DNA from: Sternotherus odoratus
Taxonomy: Eukaryota > Chordata > Testudines > Kinosternidae
Assembly (NCBI GenBank): GCA_032164245.1
Contig: JAVMKO010000006.1
Span: 104,487,310-104,551,309 of the forward strand
DNA length: 64,000 nucleotides
Direction of reading: 5' to 3'
Shown here in pieces: positions 21,850 to 34,100 of the stretch (position 1 is its first letter; the number at the start of each line of letters is the position of its first letter). The notes beneath the pieces are model-generated. The model made no database searches, was not told the DNA's origin, and saw nothing but the letters and a program-made list of their open reading frames with translations. The translations under genes were made by a program, and so were the position numbers.

Positions 21850-22147
21850 ATGGAGGGGGCGGCAGGCGGCATGGAGGGGCCGGGGTCGGGGAGACGCCGC
21901 CTGCTGCAGATCCTGACAGGGCTGGGGCAGGACGAGCTCCGGAGATGGAAGGAGAAGCTGAGCAAAATCCCACTGAAGGAGGGATACCAGCACATCCCCC
22001 AGGCCCTGCTGGAGGGAGCCGATCCGGGGGCCCTGGCCGAGCTGCTGATCGGCTACTACGGGGAGGAGTATGGGGTGCAGCTGGCTTTACTAGCCCAGAC
22101 TTTCTGCCGTGCAGAACAAGCGGAAATGGATGTCTTAAGGACAACTG
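21850..22147 (+). CDS. Gene A exon 1: pyrin domain (PYD)
   Basis: The exon reads [20 protein letters not shown], then [31 protein letters not shown]: a complete six-helix PYD of about 90 residues, expected to bind other PYDs such as that of ASC. Two in-frame ATGs occur, at 21850 and 21871, within a duplicated GGAGGGGGCGGCAGGCGGCAT phrase; the first is used here but the second is equally possible. The donor ACTG|gtgagt is in phase 1. Confidence 0.93.
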
Positions 22148-25100
22148 GTGAGTAGGAGGAGACCTGGCCCAGCCGGTCCCCAGGGCCTCTTGCCTCTTCC
22201 CCCAGCGATCCGCTCTGGTGACTGGGAACAGAGTCCTGGGACAGTCCCACCCCTGAGCCAGCCCCCAGTCCACTGTCCCAAGCTGGCAGCAGGGCTAGGG
22301 CTGCCCCTTGGAAACGAACCGCTGTCTCCAACAACCTTAGCTCTGCCCCATCCCCGCCCGGCCCCCGCCCTTGTCCTGGACCATGCCCCTCTCTGCCCCA
22401 CACTGCCCCTCACCCCACAGGACCACAGAAGTGGAAGGGACCTTGGGAGATCATTGTGTCCAGCCCCCTGCGCCAAGGTGGGGCCAAGTAAACCTGGATC
22501 GGGTGTTTGTCCAGCCTGTTCTTAAAAACCTCCAGTGACGGGGACTCCACAGCCTCCCTTGGAAGCCTGGTCCGGAGCTGAGCTCCCCTGAGAGTTGGAC
22601 CGATTTCCTAAGATCTAACCTACATCTCCCTTGTGGCCAGGGCCGGCGACAGAAATTTTGGGGCCCCCTACTCTGATCGTTTGGGGGCCCCCTACTCTGA
22701 TCGTTTGGGGGGCCCCTAGCCCATTCTCCTTCCCGCCCTGCCTGACCCGGGCCACCCAACCAAATCTCCTCCCCCAGCCTAACCTCCTCCCCTCCCCACC
22801 CCTCTCTGCCCGCCCAGCCTGGCCTCCCCGCCGACTGCCAGACATACCTGGGGTGGGGGTGCGACCCAGCGGCGGACACAGCGTCACTCCCGGCTGCCAG
22901 CTCCAGTGGGCTCGGCGCTCCCCGGCTGCCCCGCATCCTCCCGCTGGGCTGCCATTGGCTCCCGGCCCCGGGTCTCCCCAGCCTGCTCGCTGGTCCCCCG
23001 CCCCCCTCGGCGCAGCGCTCGCTCTCCGATCGTTCTCCCCGCGTTGTCCCGAGCTGCACCCTACCCCGGCGGCTAAGGGAAAAGGGGCCCGCGGGACGTT
23101 ACTTAGCAGCGAAGTGCCCGGGCGGTGCGAGCCAAGCCCGTGGAGGAAATGCGATTTCCAATGCGAGAGGCGGCAGTGGCTGCTCCCCTTTCCCACCCCC
23201 ACCACGCCAGGCCTTTCCGCCTCCACCCCGCACAACTCCCTGGCGGGGAGCGTGTCCTGAGCCCGGCCTCGCCTTTCCCCCCCTTGAGGTGCCTATTGTC
23301 TGGTGCTGTGCCCCGGCGAGCCCCGAGGGGCGGTCGAGCTCTGCCCGCGGGGGGCTCGTGGTTGTTCCAGCCCGGGGCACTCCAAGGGGAGGAGGTGGCG
23401 GCGGTGGGCAGGGCGCGCCTCTTCCCTCCGCAAAGGCCTGGCGTGGCGGGGGTGGGAATGGGGAGCAGCCGCTGCCGCCTCTCGCATTGGAAATCGCATT
23501 TCCTCCGCGGGCTCGGCTCGCACCACCCTGGCACTTCGCTGCTAAGTAACATCCCGCGGGCCCCTTTTCCCTTAGCCGCCGGGGTAGGGTGCAGCTCGGG
23601 ACAGCGCAGGGAACTTGCCGCCTGGGCATCATTCAGGCCCCCCGACAAGGGGGGATGACTACGGGTTGTACCGGGCCCCGGACGTATGGGGGCCCCCCTT
23701 AAGTCCGGGGCCCGGTACAGTTGTCCCCCTTGTCCCCCCCTGTTGCCGGCCCTGCTTGTGGCAGATTAAGCCTGTCACTTCTTGTCCTGCATTTGGTGAA
23801 CAATGATCCCTGTGCTCTTTATAAAAACCCTTCACGTCTGTGGAGACTGTCAGCAGCTCCCTCCTCGCTCCTCTTTTCTCAAGACTAAACAGGCCCAGGT
23901 TTTCAAACTTTCTTTGTCGGTCAAGTTTCCTGAACCTTTGATCATTTTTGTTGCTCTCCCATGCACCCTCTCCAATTTGTCCTGATCTTTCCTACAGTGT
24001 GGCGCCCAGAACTGGACACTGCTCCAGCGGAGACCTCAGCAGTGCTGGGTAGAGCAGGACAGTTTACATACCACACTCCTGTTAATACACCCCAGAAGAT
24101 CAGCCTTTTCCGCCGCTGCATCACACTGTTGACTCATATTCAATTTGTGACCCACTATAACTGTCGGATCCTTTCCAGCAGTATGACACTTAAGCCCGTC
24201 ATTCCCCATTTTACAGTTGTGCATTTGACTTTCCCCTCCAAAGCGTACTTCTTTGCACTTGTCTTCGTTGAATTCCATCTTTTTGCTCTCACGGCCCTTT
24301 TGTCACGGCCCTTCTGAATTCTGATCCTGTGCTCCAAAGTGCTTGCAACCCCTCCCAGCCTGAGGTCATCGGCAGATTGTATGAGCATCCTCTCCACTCC
24401 ATCATCCAAGTCACTAATGCAAATAGTGACCAGGGCCCTGGACAGACCCCAGCAGGATCCACTGGATACAGTCTCCCAGTTTGACAGTGAACCTTTGAGT
24501 ACGGTCTTTCACCCACATCTGCATTCACTTTATAATCGTTTTCTCTAGGCCTAGTTCGCTTATGAGAATGTCATGTGGAACTTATCAAAGGACGTTCTAA
24601 AAACAAGAGATATCATGGCTGCCTGCTCCCCCCACAGCCATTAGGCCAATAATATTGTCCAAGAAGGAAGCTTGGTTCGTTTGACATGGTTTGTTCTTGA
24701 CAACTCCCTGCTGGCTAGTCCTTATAACTCTCTTGTCCTCTAGGTGCTTATAAACCGATTGTTGAATAATTTGTTCCAGTCTCTCTCTAGGTAGCAGAGT
24801 TCTATAATTCCCCGGATCCCCTTTGCTCCTCTTTTTAAAGGCTGGTATTGCGTTTAGCCTTTCAGTCCTCTGGAACCTGACCTGTCCTCCGGGGTATCTC
24901 CAAGGTAATTGCTGACGGTCCCAAGACTGCTTCAGCTGGTTCCTTAAGCACCCCAGGATGAATTTCATCAGGCCTTGCTGACTTGAAAACCTCTAACTTA
25001 TCTAGCTATTCTTGAAGTGCTTCCTTCCCTATTTGGGCTTGTGGTCATTTCCCCTTGCTGTTAATATTCATCGTGTTAAGTATCTGGTCACCATTAACCT

Positions 25101-28100
25101 CTTAAGGAAACCGAAGCAAGATAGACATTAACCATCTCACCCTTTTTGATGCCATCCATTATTAGCTCTCCTTCCCCTTTGTCTTTCTTAACAACTTCTT
25201 GTATGTCCCTTGCCAGGTGCGACTCATTTTGTGCCTTAGCCTGTCTCATTGTCTCCCTGCATGCCTGTGTTGTTCTCTTACTCCTCTGTAGCAATTCCCC
25301 CATGTGTCCCCTTGCTGTGGGATTCCCTTTTGATTTTCAGGTCATTCCCGTGCTCCTGATGAAGCCACCGTGGTCTCTTATTATTCTTCCGATCTTGGCA
25401 TTGCATCCTGATTGTTGAGCCTTTAATACGGTCTTGAGAAGATTCCAGCTCTCCCCAACTCCTTTTTCCCTTCGATTTTCTTCCCAGGGGACCTCACCTC
25501 CCAGTTCTCTGAGTTTGTTGGTTGGTCTTTTTGAAGTCCACCGTCCTCATTCTGCCGCTCTCGCTCCTTCCTTCCCTTAGGATGGTGAAATCTATCCTTT
25601 CGCGACCACTTTCACTCAAATCGCCTTCCACCTTCACATTCGCAACCAATCCCTCCTGGCTAGACAGAATCGAGTCTCCAGCGGTTTCCCCTTGGTTTCT
25701 TCCTCCACTTTCTGAATCCGAAAATTTCCCCGATACATGTCAAGAACTTATTGGACAGCCTGTGTTGTGCCGGATTATTGTTCCAACAGCTGGCTGGAGA
25801 GTTCAAAGTCTCCCATTACTACCAGGTCCTGTGTTTGGGGTATTTCTGTTATTTGTTCTAGAAATGCCTCATCCGCCCCCTGCTCGTGATTTCAGGGTCT
25901 ATAGAAGACTCCCTTCATTGCCCCTGCTTTGTACCCCTTTTATCCTGACCCAGAGGCTTTCGGCTGCTCTGCCTCTCACTTCCTTCTGGATTTCAGAACA
26001 AGTGTATACGCTCTCGATGTACAATAGAACCCTCTCTTCCTCCTTCCTCTGCCTGGCCTTCCTGAACAAGCTAGGCCCCTCTAGAGCAATATTCCAGTCA
26101 TGAGACTTATCCCACCAGGTCTCTGGGATGCTGTACAACGTCCACTCTGCCCCACAGCCCCGATCACGCCCTGGGACCTGCACTCTGCCCACCGCAACCC
26201 ACGCCCTGGGACCTTCACTCTGCCCACCGCAACCCACCCCATCACCTGCACTCTGCCCACCGCAAACACCCCCCCCCGGGATCTTCACTCTGTCCACCAC
26301 AACCCACCCCATCACCTGCACTCTGCCCACCGCAACTCACCCCATCACCTGCACTCTGCCCACCGCCACCCACCCCATCACCTGCACTCTGCCCACCGCC
26401 ACCCACCCCATCACCTGCACTCTGCCCACCGCAACTCACCCCATCACCTGCACTCTGCCCACCGCCACCCACCCCATCACCTGCACTCTGCCCACCGCCA
26501 CCCACCCCATCACCTGCACTCTGCCCACCGCAACCCACCCCCTGGGACCTTCACTCTGTCCACCACAACCCACCCCATCACCTGCACTCTGCCCACCGCG
26601 ACCCACCCCATCACCTGCACTCTGCCCACCGCAACCCACTCCGCTGCCCAGTGCAACCTCTTTTCTACACCCCTATCCCCACCATTACCCCTTGCTACCT
26701 CCACTCGGCAGATTTACTCTATGGCTACTGAGATCAGAATCCAGTCTTGTCTCCATTGGCATCAGGCGGCTCACTCCAGTTTCACACCAGGGGTCACCGA
26801 GATCACAAGTTGGCTAACACTTTTCAGAATGTCAGTCACATTTTGCTTTGCTTTTCAGGATTAATCAGGGGAGAAGCCGGATCCAGCCCTCGTTCTGCTG
26901 CACACACAGCAACGGCGGGGGAGCTCTGCTTCTCCCTGTCTAACATACGCACTGGCTCACTGCAGCAAAAATGTATCGCCCTTCCCAGTGCTATTCCCAG
27001 CAGCAACACTCTGTCCAAATAACTAGGCCTGTGTACAGCCTAAAATCTACTTGATTCAAGATTCTCGCTCACAACCTGTCCCAAAATCCGACCTGTGCAT
27101 TGTCAGGCAACTGATGCGCCCCACCCCAGAGGTGGCTGCATTTCAGCAGCAGATGAGTGATTCTTGTGCACCGTTGCTGTGTGGCTGTTAACCAGCAGCC
27201 CCACCTCCGCGACAACTACATTCTAACGTTGCTTAGCATCGTTGTGTGTCTTCTAGGCGGTTGTCGTACCCCACCAAATCAAGACAGCAGGAAGGAGGGG
27301 AAGGGGGGTGATGGATACTTCGCTAGATGGACCAATGGCTCTGACCTGAAACAGCAGGGAGGGAGCAGGAAACCAGGCTAGATGGGCCCATTAGTTAGGG
27401 GGCCGATCAGGCTTCTGGGGCGCTGGTACCGGGCCCTGTGTCTGATGAGCACCCGCTTGGACTCTTTATAGGCCTTGGTCAAGATCAGGACCGTCTCTCT
27501 CATCTCGCGCTCTCCGATCTGAATTTGAAGAGCAGCCTTTCCACGTTTGAATGGAGCAAAGAAAAATCCTTCCCCCGCCGGCCTCAGCCTCTGCAGTGGT
27601 TCAGGAAGCTGACGGGCAAGAAGGGGGAGCAGCGTCCGGCCTCCCCAGGCGGTGAGTGCGGCTGGCCAGGGCACAGTTTTCCCAGCCCTTGGAAATTTTC
27701 AAGCCCTCGAGTAAGTTTTCCCGTCCCCAGTCGGGACGAGCCAGGAAAACGTCAACTAGTTCTGAGAAACCGAACGCTTGTTCAGCTTGGGTCCCTCGGG
27801 ACATCTCAGGTAGGTGTCCACTCCACTGGCTCTTCGGGTGGGTGATCCCCACCTCCTTTTTTCGAAAGTCTAATGGGCTAAGATTTGGCAATGGGAAGCC
27901 GGTTCGAACCGGAAAACCTGGCAGGTCTCGTTACGAACGTGTCAAAACAAACAAGGCTTTATGTGGAAAAAAGGGTCTCATGGAAAAATTCCGCGTCAGT
28001 GCCTAGTCGACGGTGCTGATCAGTTAGCAGCAGGGAACCCGGGGGAGGCACTGAGGGGGGGTGTGCTCCTCCATGGGCCAGGGAGAGAGACACAGACTGT

Positions 28101-31100
28101 CCTGCCGCAGCAACTGGGAAAGGGGGGGGATGACCAAGCAGTGCCCACCTAGCCCTGCCTGCTTGGGACCAGATCCTTCCAGAGCTACCCCGAGGTCACC
28201 AAGATCAGAACGCAGCCCTGACGCCATTGCTGAAAGCAGATTCACTCCGGATTTACATCAGGGTCCCCGCGATCCCAATTTGGCTCACGTTCAGGTTTCA
28301 GAGTAGTAGCCGTGTTAGTCTGTATCGGCAAAAAGAACCAGGAGTCCTTGCGGCACCTTAGAGGCTAACCAATGTATTTGGGCCTAAGCTTCCATGGGCT
28401 AAAACCCACTTCATCAGAAACATGGAGTGGAACGTACCGTAGGAATATATAGATATATACACAGCCTCAAATCTACTCGATTCAGGCGTCTCGTTCACAT
28501 CCTGTCCCAGACTCCAAGCTGTGCACTGGCACTGGGCGGCAGTTAGCCAGCGGCCGTGCCCCACCCCAGAGGTGGCTCATTTCAGCAGCAGATGAGCGAT
28601 CCCTTCGCCCCATTCCCCTGCGGCTGTCAACTAGCTGCCCCACCTTGGAGGCAGCTGCCTTTCAATGCTCTTTGCTGCATGGCCTCTAAATCGTCACCGC
28701 ACCCCACCAAATCGAGACAGCAGAAAATATTTCTGGGCCAAGGGGTCTGATCCGGGCCAGCAGGGAGGGGGTGGGAACCCAGGCTAGGGGGGCCATTAAT
28801 CGGGGGTGGGGGACTGTGTGCATGACGAGCTCCATCTATGTCTCTCTCCAGAGCCCGGGAGGAAGCCAGGCCCTGTCCCACAGCCCTCTGAGGACACCCG
28901 CGTGCTGCGGGATATGGGGCTGGGGGTGCCCGAGAGGAACAGAGTTTGGGGGCACACAAGGATGATGAAGGTCTCCTTCCCCTCCCTGACTCTACCTACG
29001 CCGCCACAGCGGCTCAGGAAGCTGACGGGCAAGAAGGAGAAGCAGCGTCCGGCCTCCCGAGGCGGTGAGCAGAGCGAGCCCGGGCACGGTGTTCCTGGCT
29101 CAGGATCCTCCTTCGCTTCCTGTCCCGAACGCCTGTCTGTGCCCTGTCACTATGCGGCTGTTAACCAGCGGCTGTGCCCCACCCCAGAGGAGGCTCATTT
29201 CAGAGCCGTGCATGAGGAGCTGCGGGGAGGAGACTGAGCGGGAGGATGAGGGGGGAGGAGGGGCAGGGCCGGCGACAGAAATTTTGGGGCCCCTTACTGT
29301 GATTGTTTGGGGGCCCCATCAGCTCAGCCGGCGCTTCCCCCCCCCCCCCAGCTGACAGCGGCTGGGCCCCCCCCCAGCCCAGGCGGTGCTTCCCAGTTCC
29401 CCCCCCCAGCCCAGCCGGCGCTCCCCCCACACCACCGCCTTGCCTGCCCCCCAGCCCCGCCGATGAAGGAACCTCCAGAGGCAGGGGTGAACTCACAGCA
29501 GAGCCCACCCGCCTGCCCAAAGGCCCCCCGGAGCCACCGCCCCCCGAGTGGGGCCGGGCCCCCTGCCCTGCCCCCTTACCTTGGTGAGACCGGCTCCCCT
29601 TGACCCCTTTTCGGCGCCTCCGCTCCGCTCCGCCACCGTCAGCGCCGCACACCACCAGGGCGGCCGGGCGCGCTTCCCCGGGCCCCCGCTGTGGTTGGAG
29701 TCTGCCGGCCCCTCAGCCGTGCGGTGTGGTGAGGGCGCTTGCCACGCTTGTCTACAGCGCAGCGCTGGGGTGACTGGCGGTGCCTGCCCGGGATTGCACG
29801 CGGTCACCGCGGCCACGTGGGCGCCGCGCCTCTGCAGAGGTCCGAGCATCGGGGGCCCCCCTTAAGTCCGGGGCCCGGTACAGTTGTCCCCTTTGTCCCC
29901 CCCTGTTGCCGGCCCTGAGGAGGGGGTGGCCCATTATAATAGCTCCAGGGGGGGTCCCCACCGGCTGCGGCTGGCGGCCTGGAAGACGACACGCAGGGGT
30001 GGACGGCATGGAAGGCGCTCGATGGCTGTGCTGGAAAAGCGGCGTCTGGGCCGCAAACATCCCAGGGTGGGACTCGCTGGGTCTTGGCCGGGGCAACCAG
30101 GCGAGATGGGCCCATTGCTCTGATGCAGGGCAGCCGGGAGGAGCCGGGATGCCGGGGTAGATGGGCCCCTTCTTTGATGCTTTTCTCTCTTTCTTTCTCT
30201 GCCTGGACCCTGCCGTGGACCCAGCCGACACATCTCTCTCGGTTTATGGCAGCATCCCGGGGACACCTCCCCCCCCGCCGAAGGTCGGTACTTCCGTATC
30301 CCCTGTGCTGGAGGCACTCGGTGGGGGGCCAGGTATGTTGGGAAAGCAGCCACTGGGCAGGGAGCTCCCCTGGGTGGGATCCCAGACTAGCCGGGGCCCG
30401 TGGGTGCAGCGGTGATCCCCCAGGGCTGGACACCACCTCCCATAACAAAGCCGCCTCCTCTTCTCCCTCCACCTCCAGCGTGACCCAGCTGGGCACGGGG
30501 CCTCCCGATCCGTGAGGTCCCCGTCTCTCCAGTCGCCACCCTGGGACAGGCGGCGGGATCTCCTCCGGTCCAGCTGATCGGCGGCAGATGGGGGCGCTGG
30601 GCGGGAGCGGGACCAGCTGATCGGTGGGTGTGCTCACCACCCACCATTTTTTTTTCCGTGGACGCGCCAGCCCCAGAGCCCCCACGGAGCCAGCGCCTGG
30701 CTCTGCGGCACAAGCTCCCTCCAGCCAAACGAGAGGGGCTCCCCGTTAAAAGCAGGGAGTCCCCCTCCCGTCCTGGGAGCCGACAGAGGGGCCGGCTCAG
30801 CTGGGGGGCCTGCTCTGAAGACAGGAATGGTCCCCGATACACAGATGGGCTCTAGTGGGACATTACTGAGTGTGTCCAATTCTGGACAAACTGCCAAGGA
30901 ATGGGCCAGTCACGGCCCAGGACTGGGGGTCCTCCTCTTAGAAGAGACACCGAACCCCCCGAGCTCCGCTGATGTACTTTGTTCTTGTTTATTATCCTGG
31001 CTCCTTGGAACCCTGTGCCTGGCTCAGGGTCCCACTGTGTCGGGACACAGAACAAAAGCCAGTCCCTCCCCCCCCTTCCCACCGCTGGCAAGCTGAGCAG

Positions 31101-34100
31101 TGAAATCACTGCGATCTACGGTGAACAGCCGGTTCCTAGCACTGGGCTCTCTCCTCCACAGGCCGTGCACCGCAAGCCAGCGAGCCAGCGTTTGTGGAAC
31201 TCCATTCCATTGATGAAGACTCAGAGTTTGCATCAGCCGGTGAGTCCAGAAATGCCGAGTGGGCTGGACCGGGCCCGGTGGGAACTCCCTGCGGGGTGGA
31301 CAATGCCGGCGCCCGGGGCTATGTCTCCCTGCAGCCCTGCGGGACTTTTCCCTGAGGGAAGCTGGGGTCAGCGCGATCAGAATCCGGCCCGGACTCCATT
31401 CACACCAGTGGGGGTCACTCCAGATTTACACCCCGGTCGCTGGGCTCAGAATGTGGCCGTTTGGGCCCTTTCCTCTGTTTTGCGTTGCAGGATGGTTCGA
31501 TGACGAGTTTGAGCCCAGCCACAGATCTGTGGCAGGGACGGCTGAGGCTGAAGGTGGGTGGCACCGATCGTAGCTCTGCTCCGCGGCTTCTAGCAGGCGC
31601 ATCCACTGCCTGGCCCTAACTCGCTGTGTCACGGTGTGGCTGTTAGCCAGCTGCTGCGCCCCACCCCAGAAGCAGCCGCATCTGACTGCTCCGTGACCGA
31701 TCCCTGTGCGGCGATGCTGCACCCAGCTGTCAGAGCCCAGAGGTGGCTGCGTTTCCGCATTGGATATGCTATCTCCGTGCAGTGTTGCTGTGAGGCAGTT
31801 GCACAGCTGCTGTGTCCCACCCCAGAGGTGGCTGCGTGGGTATCCCTGAAAGGCAGTTTGGGATGGATGAGGCCTGGGAAATAGACGCTAATGACGTTAT
31901 TGACATTATTAATAATTCATCCCTCCCCAGAGATCATCTGTCAACAGGCCCCGCTTCTCTCCGCTGGGGCTGCCGGTGAGTGAGGTTCAAACTGACCAGG
32001 TGGCGGGTGGTCTGATGGGCCTCGCTCGTGGCTGAGCAGAGAGAAACCAAATGTCCCCTTGACCCGTAGCTCTGACTAACCCCTGACAAGACCTTGTGTC
32101 TGTCCCCTGCACCTGCATCAGGTTTCATCTCCACTGTCTGCAGGATCGCTCTGGGGTCTCTCCCTGTTCCACCCACCCCTCATCCTTTCCACTCCTCTCC
32201 TCTTTGCACCCCTGATCCCCCTCCCTGACCCCGTCTTTCCCACCCCACCGTCTGCCCCATCACAGAGCCCTTCCTGTGGGCCATGCGAGCCCAGCGCTCT
32301 ACACACTTCGGCAGTGTCAGGGCCGGGCAGACGCACAGAAGAGACGCATCCGCGGGGGTGGGGGGGTTGCCGATGGGGTTGCCCAGGTCCCGTCGCTCTG
32401 CACAGGGGACGGGGGCTCCTCAGTCACCGCTGTGAGAATGTGAGATGTGAACGGGCCTCTCCCTCTCTCTGCCGCAGGAGAGACCAGCCCGAGTGAGGAT
32501 GCCAGCAGGGACCCCTGGGGACAGGACAAATGTGACTTGTGTCCCCGAGAGGAGGTAGAGGATCCTGGTCTGTCTGTCTGTCCATCTATCACCCCTTCCC
32601 TTCTCTCTCATCCCCTCTCGCTCAGCCGAACCGCTGACAATTTCACCACTGCCCAGACCTGGGGCATCTCAGTTACCTGGGAAACAAACACCCCCGGGGA
32701 ATGACTGACTGTGGGGCTGGAATCCAGCTGACCACAAAGTCCCCCCTGCCGCAGGCAGCCCTGCCAGGGTCCCAGGCCACAGAAACAGCCGCCAGCTGAG
32801 CCCTTCCCACAGCTACCCGGGTTCCCTCTGCAGTGGGTGGGGGCCGAGTTAACGCCTGTTCCTGTGTTCTAGGGTCCTCCAAAAGAAAGACACCCTGAGA
32901 CTGTTCAGAGACCAGATGGGAAGCAGGAGACGTACAGGTGAGAGCTGGGCCTGGGTATTCGATGTCGCCTCCACTCGCCAGCAGCATGCTCAGCGTCCCA
33001 TGGGGTGGGCTGCATGTAAAGAGCATGGGTGGGTAGAGCGGAGCAGGGGGTAAATGAGCCAGGAGTCTTGAGAGCTCTGGGAAGGGAGGGGAGGGTGTAG
33101 TGGGTTACAGCCGTGGGGCAGGGAATCAGGACGCCTGGGCTCTGTCCCCAGCACCGAGGGGAGAGGAGAGGAGAGGGGAGGGGAGGGTTAGTCGGGGGGA
33201 GCTGGGACTGAGGAGATCTGGGTTCTACTCTCAACTTTGCCACTTCCTCACCGAGTGACCTAGGACAAGGCACCCGGGGTCAGTTGGAAAAGGACGGGAG
33301 ATGGTTCCTGCCTGTGCTGTTTAACCCTTTTCTCCCCACGCTATGCAGGGTTCACCTCCGGAGGGCAGGCTCCTTCCGTTGCTCTGAAACCGAACTGGGG
33401 TTCGAGGTGAGGGGAGCCGTGACCCTCCAGTACAAATACGACTCCTGGGATCGGCATCTGAGCGCATCTGAGAAGCAGCAATGGTTGGTGGCCGGACCTT
33501 TGTTCAACATCCAGGTGGAACCGGCCTGGGCGGTGGCAGCCGTTCACCTCCCGCACTTCCTGTGCCTCGCGGGTACGGCCAGAAATAATCAATGTAGCAA
33601 TAACTGTACATGGTAACGGCCAGTCCATCCCGTGGGAACGTTAACCCTAGAAACCCAGCCTCCCACTTTGCATAACCACGGTCTCCTGAGCCGGACCCCC
33701 GTTGACACTGTGAGTTGTAACCCTGAGGCCAATCAGGGTTTTAGCAACATCACAGTCTGAAACGGAGCCCTAATCAGAGCAGCCCCTGATCTTCATACTC
33801 CTGGCCTCCAAGCCCTGCTCTCACCCGCCAGCCTGTGCTCCTCGCCCAGGGACAGAACCCAGGAGTCCTGGCTCCCCGCCCTCCCGTCTCTAACCCATCA
33901 GAGACCCCACTCCCCTCTCCAGAGCCAGGGTAGAACCCAGGAGTCCTGGCTCCCCCCTGGCCACTTCCCTACCCACACTTCACCTTTGTGTGCTTTCTAA
34001 TCCACCCACAGACATAGAGGTCGATGCCTCCCAGATGCGAATCGCCCATTTCGTGGACGGGGGGATGACCCTGGAGGAGCTGACGGGGGTGAGGCCGTTC

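Noticed and set aside
22615..23658. Open frames of about 180-209 codons on both strands
   Set aside because: They fall in GC-rich hAT copy 2, and several are mirror images because of the internal inverted repeat.
26100..26864. Plus-strand open frames of 229-254 codons with an 11-residue repeat
   Set aside because: They come from a 33-bp minisatellite that also leaves minus-strand frames open. No splice sites or known domain support coding.
29804..30685. Minus-strand open frame of 293 codons
   Set aside because: It overlaps hAT copy 3 and runs antisense through gene A exon 4. It has no recognisable motif.
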